Numbered from the stretch's first letter, positions 36,256-48,854 are shown. The stretch is DNA of 64,000 bases from Bigelowiella natans CCMP2755 (GCA_000320545.1 ADNK01000489.1:167001-231000); one strand, 5' to 3'. Numbers and translations are program-made. Notes: generated from the sequence alone by a model not told the origin.

Positions 36256-37060
36256 AAGATAAAAGATCTCAAAAGATCTCTGGATATTTCAGGCGGATTG
36301 CGAACGTGGAATTCCACCTAATTTCATCCGCTACTTTCGTAACAATCCGGAGATTCCGGGATTCGCACAGGAAGGCCCGGCGGGATTTTTCTCCTTGGTG
36401 TCCCCTCTCGTGCGGGCAGGTCGTACTGCATCCTGTACCAAACCAAAATGCTCCAGCAAAACAGATCAAGGAAAAATTCGATTAACAATTAATAAAGCGC
36501 GGCAGACTCCAAAATCGAGTACGTGTTATTCCAGGAAAAAAATGATCATGTGTAACGCGCAAGAAGAGGGTCCAATCCTCAGATAACGAGGGGCCAACAA
36601 AAACATTCCTGTGAAAAAAGACACATACTTGTTGTCGCAAGAGAGGGATGCCCTAGAATTTCCTAACATTTTGTGATTCCTTAAAAAATACCAACATCGA
36701 TTACTGCCCAACATCACCGGCAGCAAGTGTTTTCGCCAGGGGGTGGGGGGTGAGCAAAACTGAAAGCATCATTTACTGGTGTATCCAGGTGTTTACTCCG
36801 TTGACAAGCTTTAAGGTTTCCACGAGAGAGAGGCAAACAAATATGGAGATCGTGACTGCGTCACATCTGGAGGACGAGAAGCTATTAGAGCTAGTTGAGC
36901 TGTACACGCAAATTGATAGTCTAAATACTAGAAATAGACGCACCACCCTGCGAAGATTCTTCAAGAAGTTGAAGATAGGGTCCCATAGCTGCTTAGGAAG
37001 AACATTATGGAGGTGTTTCAGAAAACATTCCAGCAGAGAACGGGTTTGTTATGTTTAAGA
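36256..37060 (+). CDS. possible two-exon gene, unidentified
   Basis: A segment at about 36262-36586 is open for ~108 codons (contains LWIFQADCERGIPPNFIRYF, then FAQEGPAGFFSLVSPLV) and is bounded by stops, with an ag acceptor-like site at its start. A second open segment, about 36790-37058, contains MEIVTASHLEDEKLLELVEL and a basic helix RRTTLRRFFKKLKIG. I do not recognise either. Whether they belong together is not shown. Confidence 0.3.
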
Positions 37061-38382
37061 GTAACGTTATTTACAGATGCCTATCGTCTGCATTACTGAG
37101 TCAGATTTGTTTTCATACAGCTACAAGAAAGAATGGCAAATTTTATTGCATGCGTCTCGTATACAGTTAAGGATGGATCAAGAAATAACAGTTGCACCTA
37201 TGGTAGAATAAATTGATAAATTTTCTTGTCGTCCTCTCGCATCTTTTGCATTTTTATCCAATACTATGCAATATCGGACCTACTACCTATTCCTCAAACT
37301 CGCGACGATCAAGTAAATTTTTGCCTTCGTAAGATACAGTGTGGACGTTAATTAGGGCATCTCTAATCTACAGTTATATATCCTAGTAGCATCCTAAGTA
37401 AGAGGTATCGTTGTCGCTCCTATGCGGTCGTTTGCTGACAGAATTGTAATTTAGCTGGATCTGTCTGTAGCATCAAAATCACATGTCGCTAAATCGCACA
37501 TTTGCGGAAGAAATTTTAATTTAGAATCTTTTAATAGAAATGGTAGATCAAAAGTATTTTCAAAATTGATAATTTGTTCCCTTCTGCACATCTAGTCGCA
37601 AAGTTAGTTAAGCCATGATGAGATGAAAGCACAGCATCCCAGCAAGCATTCACGCATTGGTGTATGCACTGCACACTTGCGGGATCAATCACCAGCTACA
37701 GATGGGATGCAGCAGGCATGCTGGTCGCATCGGGGTGACGTTGTCACTGCTGTAGACTTTTGCCTGTCGTGCTAGCATGGCACGTCGCAATTGCAGCTTG
37801 GGTTACAGATTGACCTAGCTAGCTAGTGACATCACAACACAACACGTATAAATGATTGTGTGCTAGCTCTAGAGCTGTCATCACACCATCACAGTCATAT
37901 GTCGGATGCGACATGCACGCCAGCCAGATCGAATGGACACTATCAAGACGCTTCCCATACTAGCATAGCTAGACAGCGTGCACGCGCTAGCGCGATGCCT
38001 GTGGTCGACGCTGAGAAAACAGCGCAGCAACCTGTGGCCTGTGTGGTGTCATGGCGTGCGATGCGGCCATGATGTGAGAACAGAGCTAGCCGCAAAGAGT
38101 CACAGAAAAGCAAAAGAATCAAATTGCAAGCATGCGCTGCTCTAGTGCTGACATGGTGCACTCTAGCACTGTGCACTACATCTAGGTCCAAACTTTCAAA
38201 CATTCATGCATGCTAGCATGCGAAGCAAAGCTGGGATTTGCAATGTGACGGGAGGTGTTGCTCGAGACTTTCAATCTTGACATTCAAAATGAAACATGCA
38301 AGAGGACATGGAGAAAGAAGGGCGACTGAGCGTACGGATCGGCGACGGGATGGCTAGATGGGATCATTCGCAAAGAGCACCA
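37061..38382. repeat. intergenic region, AT-rich then CATG/CTAG-rich
   Basis: No gene is seen. 37061-37600 is AT-rich without simple repeats. 37610-38260 has the CATG, TGCATG and GCTAGC-rich texture found in the other repeat blocks (for example near 37815 and 38205), suggesting related element remnants. Confidence 0.45.
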
Positions 38383-39354
38383 TCAATGTATGGAATTGAA
38401 ACGATCCATGTCTGTGAATCTAGGAGCTAAACTGGGAGCAGCTGTTCGCATCTTCATGACCCTTGATGTTGCTTGGATGGCAAGACTGCAACTGTCTCTG
38501 CACGGTGCAAATGTCATCGAAGTGTGCTCCTCGAAACCGTATCCTTTTCCAGTTGCTATGGCATCTTGATTCGCTCCTAGGAAGAATGCTGTGAAATCCT
38601 CTTCCTTGCGAGCCTTTTCAAGCTCGCTCTTGAGAGTTTCAGCGTTCTTCACGGACATGTTGTCCTCTCCGTCTGTGAGTAGCATGAAATTCTGGACAAT
38701 CTTTCCAGAGGGCTTCTCATCTTGCATCTCTTCTAAGCCCTTCAAATGTGATTTGACATTGGATTTCAGATGTCCTAACCGTTCAAAGGCTGTATCGATT
38801 AGCCTGGTCAGTCCTCTTGGCTTGAGCCAATGTTTCAACTCCTTGTACGTTGGCAAGCGGGCTTTCAAAATATCAACATTCTCTAACCGTATCTCGGCCT
38901 CATTATCGAAAGTAGTCAATGAAACGAAGGTTGGAACTTTTGTCTCTTCTGCTGTTTTCTTTTGCTCGACCAGGAGATTGAATATCTGCTCCACGGTGCC
39001 AGATCCCATAGCGGACATTGAGCCTGACCGGTCGATCACGATCTCTACGAAAGTTGCTATTGGTGACTCAGCATTCGATGTAGTTTGCTTCGATGAGGAA
39101 GCTGCTCTGGTCGTCGCCGGAGATTTTCCGGTTTCAGGGAGCTGGACCCATTCATTTTCTTCGACAGCCAGACCTCTCTTCGAAGTCATTCCCTCTCGAG
39201 GTTGCTCACGTATGTGGACTTCATCGTTCCTTTTAACTGCTTTGATGTGTTCCTGTCGTGTTGATGACATGTCTGCGTTCGGGTTGTGGTGGTCTGTGTT
39301 CGGGTTGCGGTGGTCTACGGGGTTATGGTGGATAATAGACGTTGCGTTTCTCAT
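38383..39354 (-). CDS. intronless von Willebrand factor A (vWA) domain protein
   Basis: Single uninterrupted frame, 323 residues, first ATG at 39354. A disordered His/Asn/Pro-rich N-terminus (about 100 residues) precedes one vWA domain. The metal-ion-dependent adhesion site is present: DRSGSMS, then a Thr in the GLTRLIDTAF loop, then the LLTDGEDNMS strand. The segment FFLGANQDAIATGKGYGF is typical of a vWA subgroup common in bacteria and large DNA viruses rather than of integrin-type domains. vWA domains bind protein partners through a bound divalent cation. No signal peptide or membrane segment is seen. The lack of introns and microsatellites contrasts with the neighbours and suggests retrocopy or horizontal origin. 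C-terminal residues after the domain are short and basic. Confidence 0.85.
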   Translation of the reverse strand: MRNATSIIHHNPVDHRNPNTDHHNPNADMSSTRQEHIKAVKRNDEVHIREQPREGMTSKRGLAVEENEWVQLPETGKSPATTRAASSSKQTTSNAESPIATFVEIVIDRSGSMSAMGSGTVEQIFNLLVEQKKTAEETKVPTFVSLTTFDNEAEIRLENVDILKARLPTYKELKHWLKPRGLTRLIDTAFERLGHLKSNVKSHLKGLEEMQDEKPSGKIVQNFMLLTDGEDNMSVKNAETLKSELEKARKEEDFTAFFLGANQDAIATGKGYGFEEHTSMTFAPCRDSCSLAIQATSRVMKMRTAAPSLAPRFTDMDRFNSIH

Positions 39355-39888
39355 CCCATTCACCTTCGGCTTGAAGGGCTGGAGAAGAAATTATCTCGTC
39401 CTCGGCTTGAAAAAATAAGGTGAAACGGAGGCGATTTCCCCCTCTAAGTGGGTCTTATCTCATGTTCATCCATTTCTCGGGGCATCAGCATAACAGAAGA
39501 AATAAAGAAGAAGATAAGCGACGCACGTATGGATTATCTACAGATCTGGAGCCGATCTTTTATTTCCTTCTAAATTTCGGCCGCCAATTACTTCCATTGC
39601 CGCTGGGAGCAAATTCTGTCATTTCTATTTCAGACAAATAATTGATGTAGGAATATCGAATGGATCATGGGATATTGATCTCGTTTTGCATCTCGAAACT
39701 ACAACAACATTGGTAACCCATATTTATTAATATAATAAAAAATACGAAGTATTTGGGTTATAAAACTTTCTACTGGCCCATGTCCATTATAAGAAGAGGT
39801 CCCAGTCTCCCGTTCCAAATCCCTCAGGAGGAACAAGGGAGGAGGAGGAGGAGGAGGAGGAGGACGAGGTGCCAGGGCTTAAGCGAGC
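39355..39888. other. divergent intergenic region
   Basis: Spacer between the vWA start and the kaptin start. It holds a (GGA)n run near 39838-39866 and no recognisable gene. Confidence 0.4.
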
Positions 39889-41057
39889 ATGGACATTCCG
39901 CTCTTTGGACATCATCCACTGTCCTCACCTGCACATAGTGCTGCCACAGCGTACACGAAAGCGTTCGGGAAATCAATTGTACTTGTGGCGTCTTCGTCAT
40001 CGTCGCCAGACCCACGGATTATTAACGCATTCATCCTCTCCTCAAACGTTAAGGTGGGTGGTGAATCGGATGTTGAACCTTGTCCTCATTGAAAAGAACA
40101 GTTATATTTTTTACCTTTTCCCCTTCTCACCTCCCTCCCCCCCCCTCTCTCCCTCACTCTGGTCTAGACCACCAAGTTAACCCTCTCCGGAATCGTCGGA
40201 GTGAACCATGCGAGTGGGAAAAGGAACGGTATCTTCGTTTTTGGATTGAGACGTATATTGAGTGAATCAGTGATCGAATATGCAAATCAGAGATGCATTT
40301 CCTTATCATCTGTCATTATCATACTCTTCCAACCTTCTATCATTATCATTATTATCATTATTATCATTATTGTTTTTGTTGTTGTGGGCAGTACCTGGTG
40401 TCCCCGCTCAAGCTTCCCAATCTCACCACCACCGTGGGAATCCAAACCCTAGCCTGAATGCTTCATCCACCTCAGTTTCACGAATCAAAGCGATCAAATG
40501 CGTGCGTACCGGACCCTTTTGAAAGCAGACCTTTTTTATCATTCTGAAGATTGTACATATCCTCAGATCAATCTGGCGCACAACCATCCTTGCTTAGCTG
40601 TGCTCACTGTATACGATTTCCCTCTTGCATACCCCTCTAACGCTCATGCTTCTGAATCTTTGCCCCTTTATCGATATTATCTATGTGTACATACATAATT
40701 ATATTTACATATATATATATTTATATATATATTTATATCTTAGGTACCCACAGCACGACAGCATTTACATTCTCACTCAAATCAGCCCTCGAAGTCTTCT
40801 CCAACATCCCAGTCCCCGGCACTGCACATCTACGGCCTGCACTGTCCTCCGAATCATTTTGATAAACGTAATAAATCACTAATACTTATACTCACTAGCT
40901 ACAATGTCTTCGAGTTCTTCAGTGTGAAATGAGCATCCTCGTGTTTCATTGAAAGGCAAGAGTAGCGGGAAAGGATGCACACCTCCGTATGACGTTGAGA
41001 TTGTGGAGAAGTGGTTGAGCTCCTTGTGCAAGGACAAACTAACGGTTTAAACGTGAA

Positions 41058-41097
<40 letters not shown>

Positions 41098-41331
41098 AGA
41101 ACAAAGAAGAAAGTGCTAGTCGACACGTGACATCGTGAGTGGTGAATGAAAAACTTTTCATAATGATTCAAATGAAGAAGATGGGGGAGAGAAGGAGAGG
41201 GAGGCAATGGGGGTGTTGGAGACGTAAATATACTGAATGTAAAACTTGCTTCAGATCCTATTTCTTATCACTCACACTCCTCTATTGTAACTCTATTGTT
41301 ATCTTGACACACCTCTCCGTCCGTCCTATTA

Positions 41332-41381
<50 letters not shown>

Positions 41382-41724
41382 TCAGATTGAGTTGGGTTTC
41401 CGTCCTGTCTGTCTTGCTACGATGGCCCATTTTGACCTTTCTAACAAGGCAATGATGGAGCGCGTGTTCTCACCGATGAAGACCACGGGAAAATCAACGA
41501 CATTCAAATACAGCAAGGGCAGTAGCGGTAAACCTAATGAAGGATTTCCAGGGCTCGAGCAGAGCAGCGCACAATGTGATGTTGCTGCACGAAAAGCAAG
41601 TCGCTTATTATCAGCATCATCATCATCATCGTCACCATCATCAACATCACTCCCTTCGACGAGGGGCACAAAGGCTGATTCAAAGGGACTAAACGTCACG
41701 AAAAGTGTTGCAGATAGAAAAGGA

Positions 41725-41755
<31 letters not shown>

Positions 41756-41851
41756 CCTCACAGGTCGTCGATTTCGTAGGAAAATTTCTTTGATACTCTT
41801 CCTCCCCATAGGATAAAACCGCTGACTGTCATACCCTCCCCCCTTTTATGG

Positions 41852-41882
<31 letters not shown>

Positions 41883-42805
41883 CAGTGCTACTATGGCCAC
41901 TTGACTGATGCTGCTGCTGCTGTGTATTTGATCACCAGCACTTACTAAATTGCCTATTATAAGAGATGGGTATAGGAAAACCATATCACTTAGTTTTTTA
42001 ATAATTTTTGATGAAAGGCACCGGCGAATGGCACGGACAACTTTGGAATGGGAGGGAATATGAGCAACTATTTATCGAATATTTATCCCAAGGAGGTGGT
42101 AGTAATCGGAAGCAAGAGGCGCCGCTTTCATGTGTTTGAGATTTCTCGACGATCCTCAACGATGCAGCCAACCACTCACGATAGAGGTGGTGCTGAGAAT
42201 GGTGGCAATGGTGATGATGATGATCATGGTTATCATCATCATAGTGCCGCCACAGGAAGCGTAGCTGGGAAAACGGCAACCGCCCAGCCTGCATTGTCGT
42301 CGCCATCCTCATCAGCTTCAAAAAGGCCCTCTTCCGATGGCACCATAGTTCAAAGCCAACCAAACAGCGGCAAGAGAAGCAGCAGCAGCAGCAGCCTGAA
42401 GAGTGAGGAGAAGAATCATCATGGGAATAATAATAATAATAACCGTGTCTCTAGAATCGGTCATGAGAAGTCAACGACAATGGCCATTACTACATCACTT
42501 TCGTCCAAGAATACGGCAGATTCTTCCACTGCTTTTTCTCCCCCATCATCTTACCACCATTCTGACGAGAAAGTAGGAGTAGCACACACCGCTACTCCTC
42601 GCCATGAATCAACTCTTGCTGCTGATTGTGCTCTCCCTTCCGGAAGAGAAGGACGGGGAAGATTCGAGGGAGATAAAGGTGATTAGTATCAAAGAGAAAA
42701 ACATGGATTTGCGTATCATCTTTCGTCCTGTGCATCTTGGTCAGACTTTCTTCTCAAAGCGAATACCATTTCCTATGCGTTGGTGATGTTTTCTCATCAT
42801 CGTCG

Positions 42806-42843
<38 letters not shown>

Positions 42844-43056
42844 CAGCGGATGATATATCAACTGAAAGAGGGCAGGGAGACCAAAAGCAAAGCAGAAGGG
42901 AGAAACATCATCAACACACGAAGAGTCTCAAACCGCAATGGCAAATAAAAGAGGTCGTTCCCCGAGATCCAAGGTATTGTTAAATGCATGATCGCGGCGG
43001 CGATCACCGCCGCACCACCACACCGCCACCACGCCGTCTTGATAACGTAAACATCG

Positions 43057-43094
<38 letters not shown>

Positions 43095-43229
43095 TACTAC
43101 TTACTACCTATTGCTTCTTCTTCTAATTTACTCTACAGGTACCCTTTGGTAGAGTTGTCGCGGTTGGCAGCGGCACCTATGTGTTTTGAAGCTAAGTGCT
43201 TCCGACGTGAAGGGTGAGAATAGATTGAA

Positions 43230-43267
<38 letters not shown>

Positions 43268-45111
43268 AAATGATAGTTGTGTTGCTGCTGCTGGTGGTGG
43301 TGGTGGTGGTGGTGGTGATTATAAATGGTGATGATGATGATGTTTGAGGAGGACGATGATTGACAGAGATTATGCTGGTGAATGATGGTATGCTAGGGAA
43401 CCGCGACTGGTTAGAGTAGTTGCTGCAGGGTGTGAGGATGGTAATATGTAATGTGCTGGGGATAGAGGATGGCACATGTCAAGCAGCCGACTATTATAAG
43501 TTTCATCCTTTATGTGATATAGATGACGATGACGACGGTGACGGTGACGGTGATGATGATGATGTTGTTGATGATGATAGTGATGATAACACGGCAACCG
43601 TGGCACTAGCAATGTCGTTGTTGCTCCATAACCACCACCACCACCACCACCACCACTACCTTAGTTTAAAACCAGCAGCAACACTCCTCATCATCATCAT
43701 CATCAACAACAACAACAACAACAACTACAACAAAAACAACAACATTATAGGAAGCATCCGCATGCAAATCTCCACCTTCGACCACAAACATTCTTCGCAG
43801 CAGCAGCAGCAGCAGCAGCGTGACAACAAGAGGAAGAAGAAGAACAAGACGGGTTCTGCTGGTCATACTCAGAACAGGACTCGTGAGCATGAGTTGGAGC
43901 AGGAAGAAGACAAGGAGGAAGAGGCGACATCAACAACAATCATGAAACGTGTGGATGATGCTGATGATCATGATGATGGTGATGATGATGATCACAACAG
44001 TCCACCACTGGAGCAAGAAGAGGAAGAAGAAAAAGATAAAGAAAAAAATGAAAAAGAAAGCCGTACACCACCACCACCACCAGCAGCAGCAGTAGCAGCA
44101 GAGATCACGAAGAAGACCAAGCCAAGACTGAAGAAGACGCACGTATCACTCCGCTCAAGGCAGTACACCATATACAGTATATTGCTTTCTCTCTCTCTCT
44201 CTCTCTTCTCTTCTCTTCTCATATATATTTCTTCTCGAATATGTGACTCTAGCTTTCCTTATTCTTCTTCTTCTTCCATTGTTAGTGCCGAGAGTGTTGG
44301 ACTGGCAGATGCTCCAATATCCTTCATCCATATTTTCTCCGACACAACATCTCAGTATGACCACTACCGTCAAAAACGGTATCTCCGTGTTGAAAGAGAA
44401 TAATAATCGCCAAATATGTAATAATGTGCGCTCGTTCTTGATGCCCCTCCGTAATCCTCCTCCCTTTTCTTCTCTTCACTACACTGATGATGAGGATTCT
44501 TACTTGTTGACCGTTGGTGCAATCCGTTTTCTTCCAGCAGTTGTTTGTAGTAGTAGTAGTGGTAGTAGTAGTAGTAGTAGTGGTGGTAGCAGTGGTAGCA
44601 GCAGCAGCAGTATTATTATTATTATTATTAGTAGTAGTAGTAGTGAGAATATGTGCGTTGGTGGGTGCATCTATCTCAGGAGGACGGAGTGTCATGCTCA
44701 AATGATGAAGTTCTTGACGCCGCTGGAAGAACTGGCTGCTGCGACTGCTAGCTCTTCCTCTTCCTCCTTCTCCTCTCCTTCTTCTTCCAACTCTTTTCCA
44801 CCTCCTCACAAAAGGCACACACATTCGTCTCTCCCTTATCCTCATTCTCACACAACGACGGCCAATCACACGGGTATGATGATGATGTGTTTTTTGCGAG
44901 CGCAAATACTCTGCTGCTGGTGGTAGCTGCGAAGATATGTATAATTTTCGAGCCTCGCTCCTGTACAACGACATTTTAAAAAGACGCTTTTCATGTTTAC
45001 TACTGCAACTACTACACTTAGATGGACGACTAGGAATCCACATACTCGGTTGTTCTAAAAACAGAATGTCGTATCTTAGCTACACTTTCCCCCCGCCCTC
45101 CCCCTCCCCCC

Positions 45112-45159
<48 letters not shown>

Positions 45160-45669
45160 CGCTCTCTATGTGCGTGCGTGTGTGTGTGTGTGTGTTTGTA
45201 TAATGGCTCGCGCTCTCGCTGCCATCATGTTGTTGTTGTTGTTGTTCTTCTTCTTCTTCTTCTTCTCCCACACTGATGAGGTTTGCGGCATATAATTGCT
45301 AATTATTTAGTCGGAAGCTCCCTTGGATATGCTGTTGTTTTCTCGGTATAAATAAATAATGGAATGGCTGTGAGAAAGAAGGAACCCTCGTCACTCTGAA
45401 TCAATTCCGTTCATCCCATTCTTTTCCGTTTGTCACTTGGCTTTCCCGCCTTCGTACTCTATTTCCTTTGCTTCTCATTTTATTTCTTCTTCTTCTTCTT
45501 CTTCTTCTTCTTCTTCTTCTTGTCGTCGTCGATGAATACGTCGTAAGGATGTGGATTCGGTCGGTTTCAAAAAGCAGCATATTCTCCCATCATCCAACGA
45601 GGTTAGATCCTCCGCTGTATAGTTGCAAAAGTGGTATATATGTTAGATAATATAGGAGGGCAATGGATG

Positions 45670-45705
<36 letters not shown>

Positions 45706-46600
45706 ATATATTTTTTCGTATGTGTGAAACGGCTATTCCAGATAGGAAATTTGGCATAATAATATATTCGAATAAATGCCACCTGGCGAGACGTTTGACC
45801 TGGCGCTGTTTCGTAGGACAAAAGCATTATCAACGATTTCCTTAGGAACAATTAGTACACCTCTAATCATATATAACTATTTTCCTGGGCCACAATAACA
45901 GTTCGACTCGGTACTTTGTGGGACCTCCGCCGATCTCGATTTGGATGGTAGAGGAGCACTTTCGCAAATGGCTTCCTTTTCTCGTATCTGTTGTCTATTG
46001 CTTATATGGAGTGCCTCCAACATATTAAATGCCCCTCCCTTTACCCCCCCCCCCCCCCTCCCTCCTAACGCCACTCATCCATCGTTAATCATCGACAGGA
46101 TATCATGAGCTGTTCATTGGTACATACTCCGGACAGCTTCTGTGTTACCGTAACTCAAACTCTATCGATGAAAAGAGGAGTGCTAGTTGCAATAGTAGTA
46201 GAGATACCGCTACTCAACCTCACGGATATCTGGGAGAGAAGACAAGCTACAAACTAGAATTTGTACGGCTCATTACCATTCAGTACCTCGACATCCTACG
46301 TACCCACATGTAATCTGGAATGCTTAGGTTCAGCGGCTACGTCATCCTGTGCAAAACGCGCGCACATTCCGTGTTGAAGGTTTTGAGAGCCAGCCTGGTA
46401 TTCATTTTCTGTCCATCGTCTTCAAATTTCTCTTGAACAGATATTTCTACTTTTTATCAGCATTATTGAGCACCACTTCAACCTGGGCATTAAATTTTCT
46501 TCGTCCGAAAAAAGAACGTGTCGTACCAAATGCGAGGCGCTTGATACATCTCCTTGCAGACATAGCACGTCTGAAGAAAGAATTGATGAATCAATCATAA
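39889..46600 (+). CDS. KPTN: kaptin (KICSTOR subunit homologue)
   Basis: Kaptin is a beta-propeller-like protein of KICSTOR, which recruits GATOR1 to restrain TORC1; it was first described as actin-associated. Diagnostic exons: about 45546-45599 (DVDSVGFKKQHILPSSNE), 45900-45948 (FDSVLCGTSADLDLDG) and 46100-46147 (YHELFIGTYSGQLLCY), matching human kaptin QFDSVLC..TDVDLDG...L.GTYxQELLCY. Earlier matches are IELGFRPVCLATMAH (~41386), YPLVELSRLAAAPMCF (~43138), LVRVVAAGCEDG (~43405), GLADAPISFIHIFSDTTS (~44300) and DEDSYLLTVGAIRFLPAVV (~44490). The last exon ends RLIHLLADIARLKKELMNQS at 46598-46600. First exons 39889-40053, 40168-40228 and 40392-40501 join in phase but their match is weaker. The ~41990-42690 exon adds a long Ser/His/Asn-rich insert. 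Large introns are full of triplet repeats. Confidence 0.82.
43503..44140 (+). repeat. dense triplet-repeat stretch inside kaptin, open in one frame
   Basis: GAT, CAC, AAC, CAG, GAA and CCA triplet runs follow each other and keep one frame open for over 900 nt. Flanking kaptin homology (GCEDG before, DAPIS after) shows it is either an intron or a very large low-complexity insert. A gtaatatg donor directly after GCEDG favours an intron. Confidence 0.7.
45469..45521. repeat. (TTC)n microsatellite
   Basis: Pyrimidine triplet run in a kaptin intron, upstream of the 45546 exon acceptor. Confidence 0.95.
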
Positions 46601-47455
46601 ACTTGGTAGCTTTGTTTTGCATTCCAGAGCGAGCTGCTAGGTAATTAAAAGTATATGATGAATAATGCAACCACGCTACATATGCACCCAATAAATGTTG
46701 TCCATCACATAATGGACTGCATGCATCGCAGCAATGTCGCGCATGCGCTACCCACATGCTGCATGTTGCTGAGCTTTGTCAAATAAAGACCAAACGTAAC
46801 ATGCTGCAGCAAAGCAGCTGTCAAGCTAGCAAGCTATAACGCTTCGCGCGCTACGCACAGTGCAGATGAACGTGTATTAGTTAAGAGCAAATGCATTGTA
46901 TATGTTACATATATGTCTGGCCCTAACATGCACCGCGTCGTTTGTACATGTGCAATGCATGTGTGCACAGCAACATTAGGATGACCATTGAAAGATTCAA
47001 TCAATTCACTACTTCCGTCTCATATGTGTATGTAGCACTGCATGCAGACAGTTCGATCCACATTAGGATGGCAATTTGGAACGATTTAATCACTTCATTA
47101 CTTCGTCTCACATGCTAGCATGGAGATGGTGCCCTCGCTCTGATGCACGCCACAGCAAGCTAATTTTCGAGACGGCTATAGTCGTCTCTCGCCCGGTGAG
47201 GAAGTTACAGACATACATTACCCAGCAATTAGCTAGTTAGCCCATGTAGCGCACATAACCATTGAGTTGCAGAATTTACAAACACAGTGCATCCTGCGAT
47301 GACACAAATATGCATGTATGAGTGTGCAAGTGTAAATATGTATCACTGGATGGCAGCACGATCACTATATTTCCTACTGTACATGGCTCTCGGAGCATGC
47401 AGTTGTTGAACAGGTCTAAATCTCGTCAAGCACAGATATTTTTGGGACACTGGCA
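46601..47455. repeat. intergenic CATG-rich block with two TIR-like right ends
   Basis: No gene. Two copies of the dispersed end sequence lie in the same orientation at 46975-47029 (acattaggatgaccattgaa) and 47061-47113 (acattaggatggcaat). Both are followed by a t-rich part and (a)cttc(c)gtctca. TGCATG, GCTAGC and CATG motifs are frequent. Confidence 0.6.
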
Positions 47456-48396
47456 TTAGAACTTGAGCGCAGTTAACATGGCAGCATAACGAAGGACTGG
47501 CTTCGAGAAGGAGCTCTCCAATATACTTGCTTTACTGCGAGAGATAACTCGTGGCCTTTTTGGGTTGGTAATATTTGTTGTGTTTTTTCTTAAGACAAAA
47601 GAATGTATTATAAAAAGGGTTCACCTTATCATAAGTATCTACTGTAGGAGTGATTTCGGCCTCAAGTGTGGAACGCTCGTCTTTCAGAGATGACACTCTT
47701 TCAGCTAATTCTTTTGTCTCCTCTTCAAGCTACAGAGGAGTATAAAACCACTTAGTGCCGCATGCAAAACGTGATATAGTTGAAATTAAAATCAAAAACC
47801 GATAGCAGAGGTCGTACCTGCGATAATTTCTCTGTCAGAGCTGCGTGCTGTGCCCGTGCAATGGAGGCCTCAAAAATTTTTAAGGATTGTTCCGCAGACC
47901 TGGAATGGAGAAATGACACACAGTCAGGCTCACTCATTCACCAAATTGTGTGAAGTGGATAAACATAGTAGCTAACACGTATACTCATGAATCAATTCTG
48001 AAATGGTCTACATCTTGTTTCCCCCTGTTCCACTCTTTTCTTCATAGATTGATCGTGCGGATTCCAGTTCGACCTTTCAATGGTAGCAACAAAACATGCC
48101 TTAGTTTCCTCAATATGACTACCTGAAGTTATCTGATGAGTAAGAAATTTTGTCGCTCTTCCTCAACGTTTTGCCCTATGGAATCCATTTTTACCCACCT
48201 TCAGATTCTCTTTCATTGCCTCTACCGTAGTCTTCAACGACGCCTCGATAGCCTTATTTGCATTCTTCTTCAACGGGGTGTCAGCCAATACAGGTAAAGA
48301 AGTGTCAGTGTTCATAGGTTTGAGAGCATCATCTAGGCGACGGATGTATGCAGATTGAACGGTCTCCCAAAGATGAGAGGAGCCCTCTGCCGCCAT
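47456..48396 (-). CDS. small coiled-coil protein, unidentified
   Basis: The ATG at 48396 starts MAAEGSSHLWETVQSAYIRR. Further minus-strand exons lie near 48030-48120, 47818-47905 and 47625-47732; the last reads LEEETKELAERVSSLKDERS, a heptad-type coiled coil. The final exon is ambiguous: direct phase-0 splicing at a cttaag acceptor ends at 47532, while another frame is open to a stop at 47456. The mix of a short acidic N-terminal helix and a C-terminal coiled coil is common in kinetochore and cytoskeletal complex subunits, but I see no family signature. Confidence 0.5.
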
Positions 48397-48854
48397 GTTT
48401 ACAATCTGTCGCTTGATGTGTTTGGAGTCGTCCTGTTAGGGAAAAGTAGGTCATTTCTTCATATTTTTATTGTCGCAGGATTCAATTAGAAGGTAATTTG
48501 AGCCAAAACCTCCGGAACATCTTGGCGGGTTTTTTGAGGTGGTCAGACAGGCTGGAAGCACCCCCAGACGATGCTGGCTGACATCTAGGACTGCGAAAAC
48601 ATCCGTAAAAATATTGTCTAAACTCGACGAACGGGCTCGGCCTCCTTTGCAATCGTAGCTGTCTTCTCAATAAAGCACGATTTGGATAATATTTTTAGCC
48701 GGGAATATCCTCAGGCTTCTCTTTCGTAGCGAGAATGAGTATGCTGTAAGGCAGCAATCAATAGGGATCAACACGAAAAGGGGCACCACCCCTCTGTCCA
48801 TTATTGGAACGCTCCCAACAGATAATCGAATCCTGAGGATTTTCCCCACTTCCA

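Noticed and set aside
38591-39418. 275-codon plus-strand open frame opposite the vWA gene
   Set aside because: It is the antisense shadow of the vWA coding sequence; the minus strand carries the MIDAS motif and family strands.
43437-44100. WD40/HIRA-type protein suggested by the GCEDG motif
   Set aside because: The following exons (DAPIS, FDSVLC, GTYSGQLLCY) match kaptin, not HIRA.
44324-45043. 239-codon minus-strand open frame
   Set aside because: It is antisense to kaptin exons and consists largely of triplet repeats.
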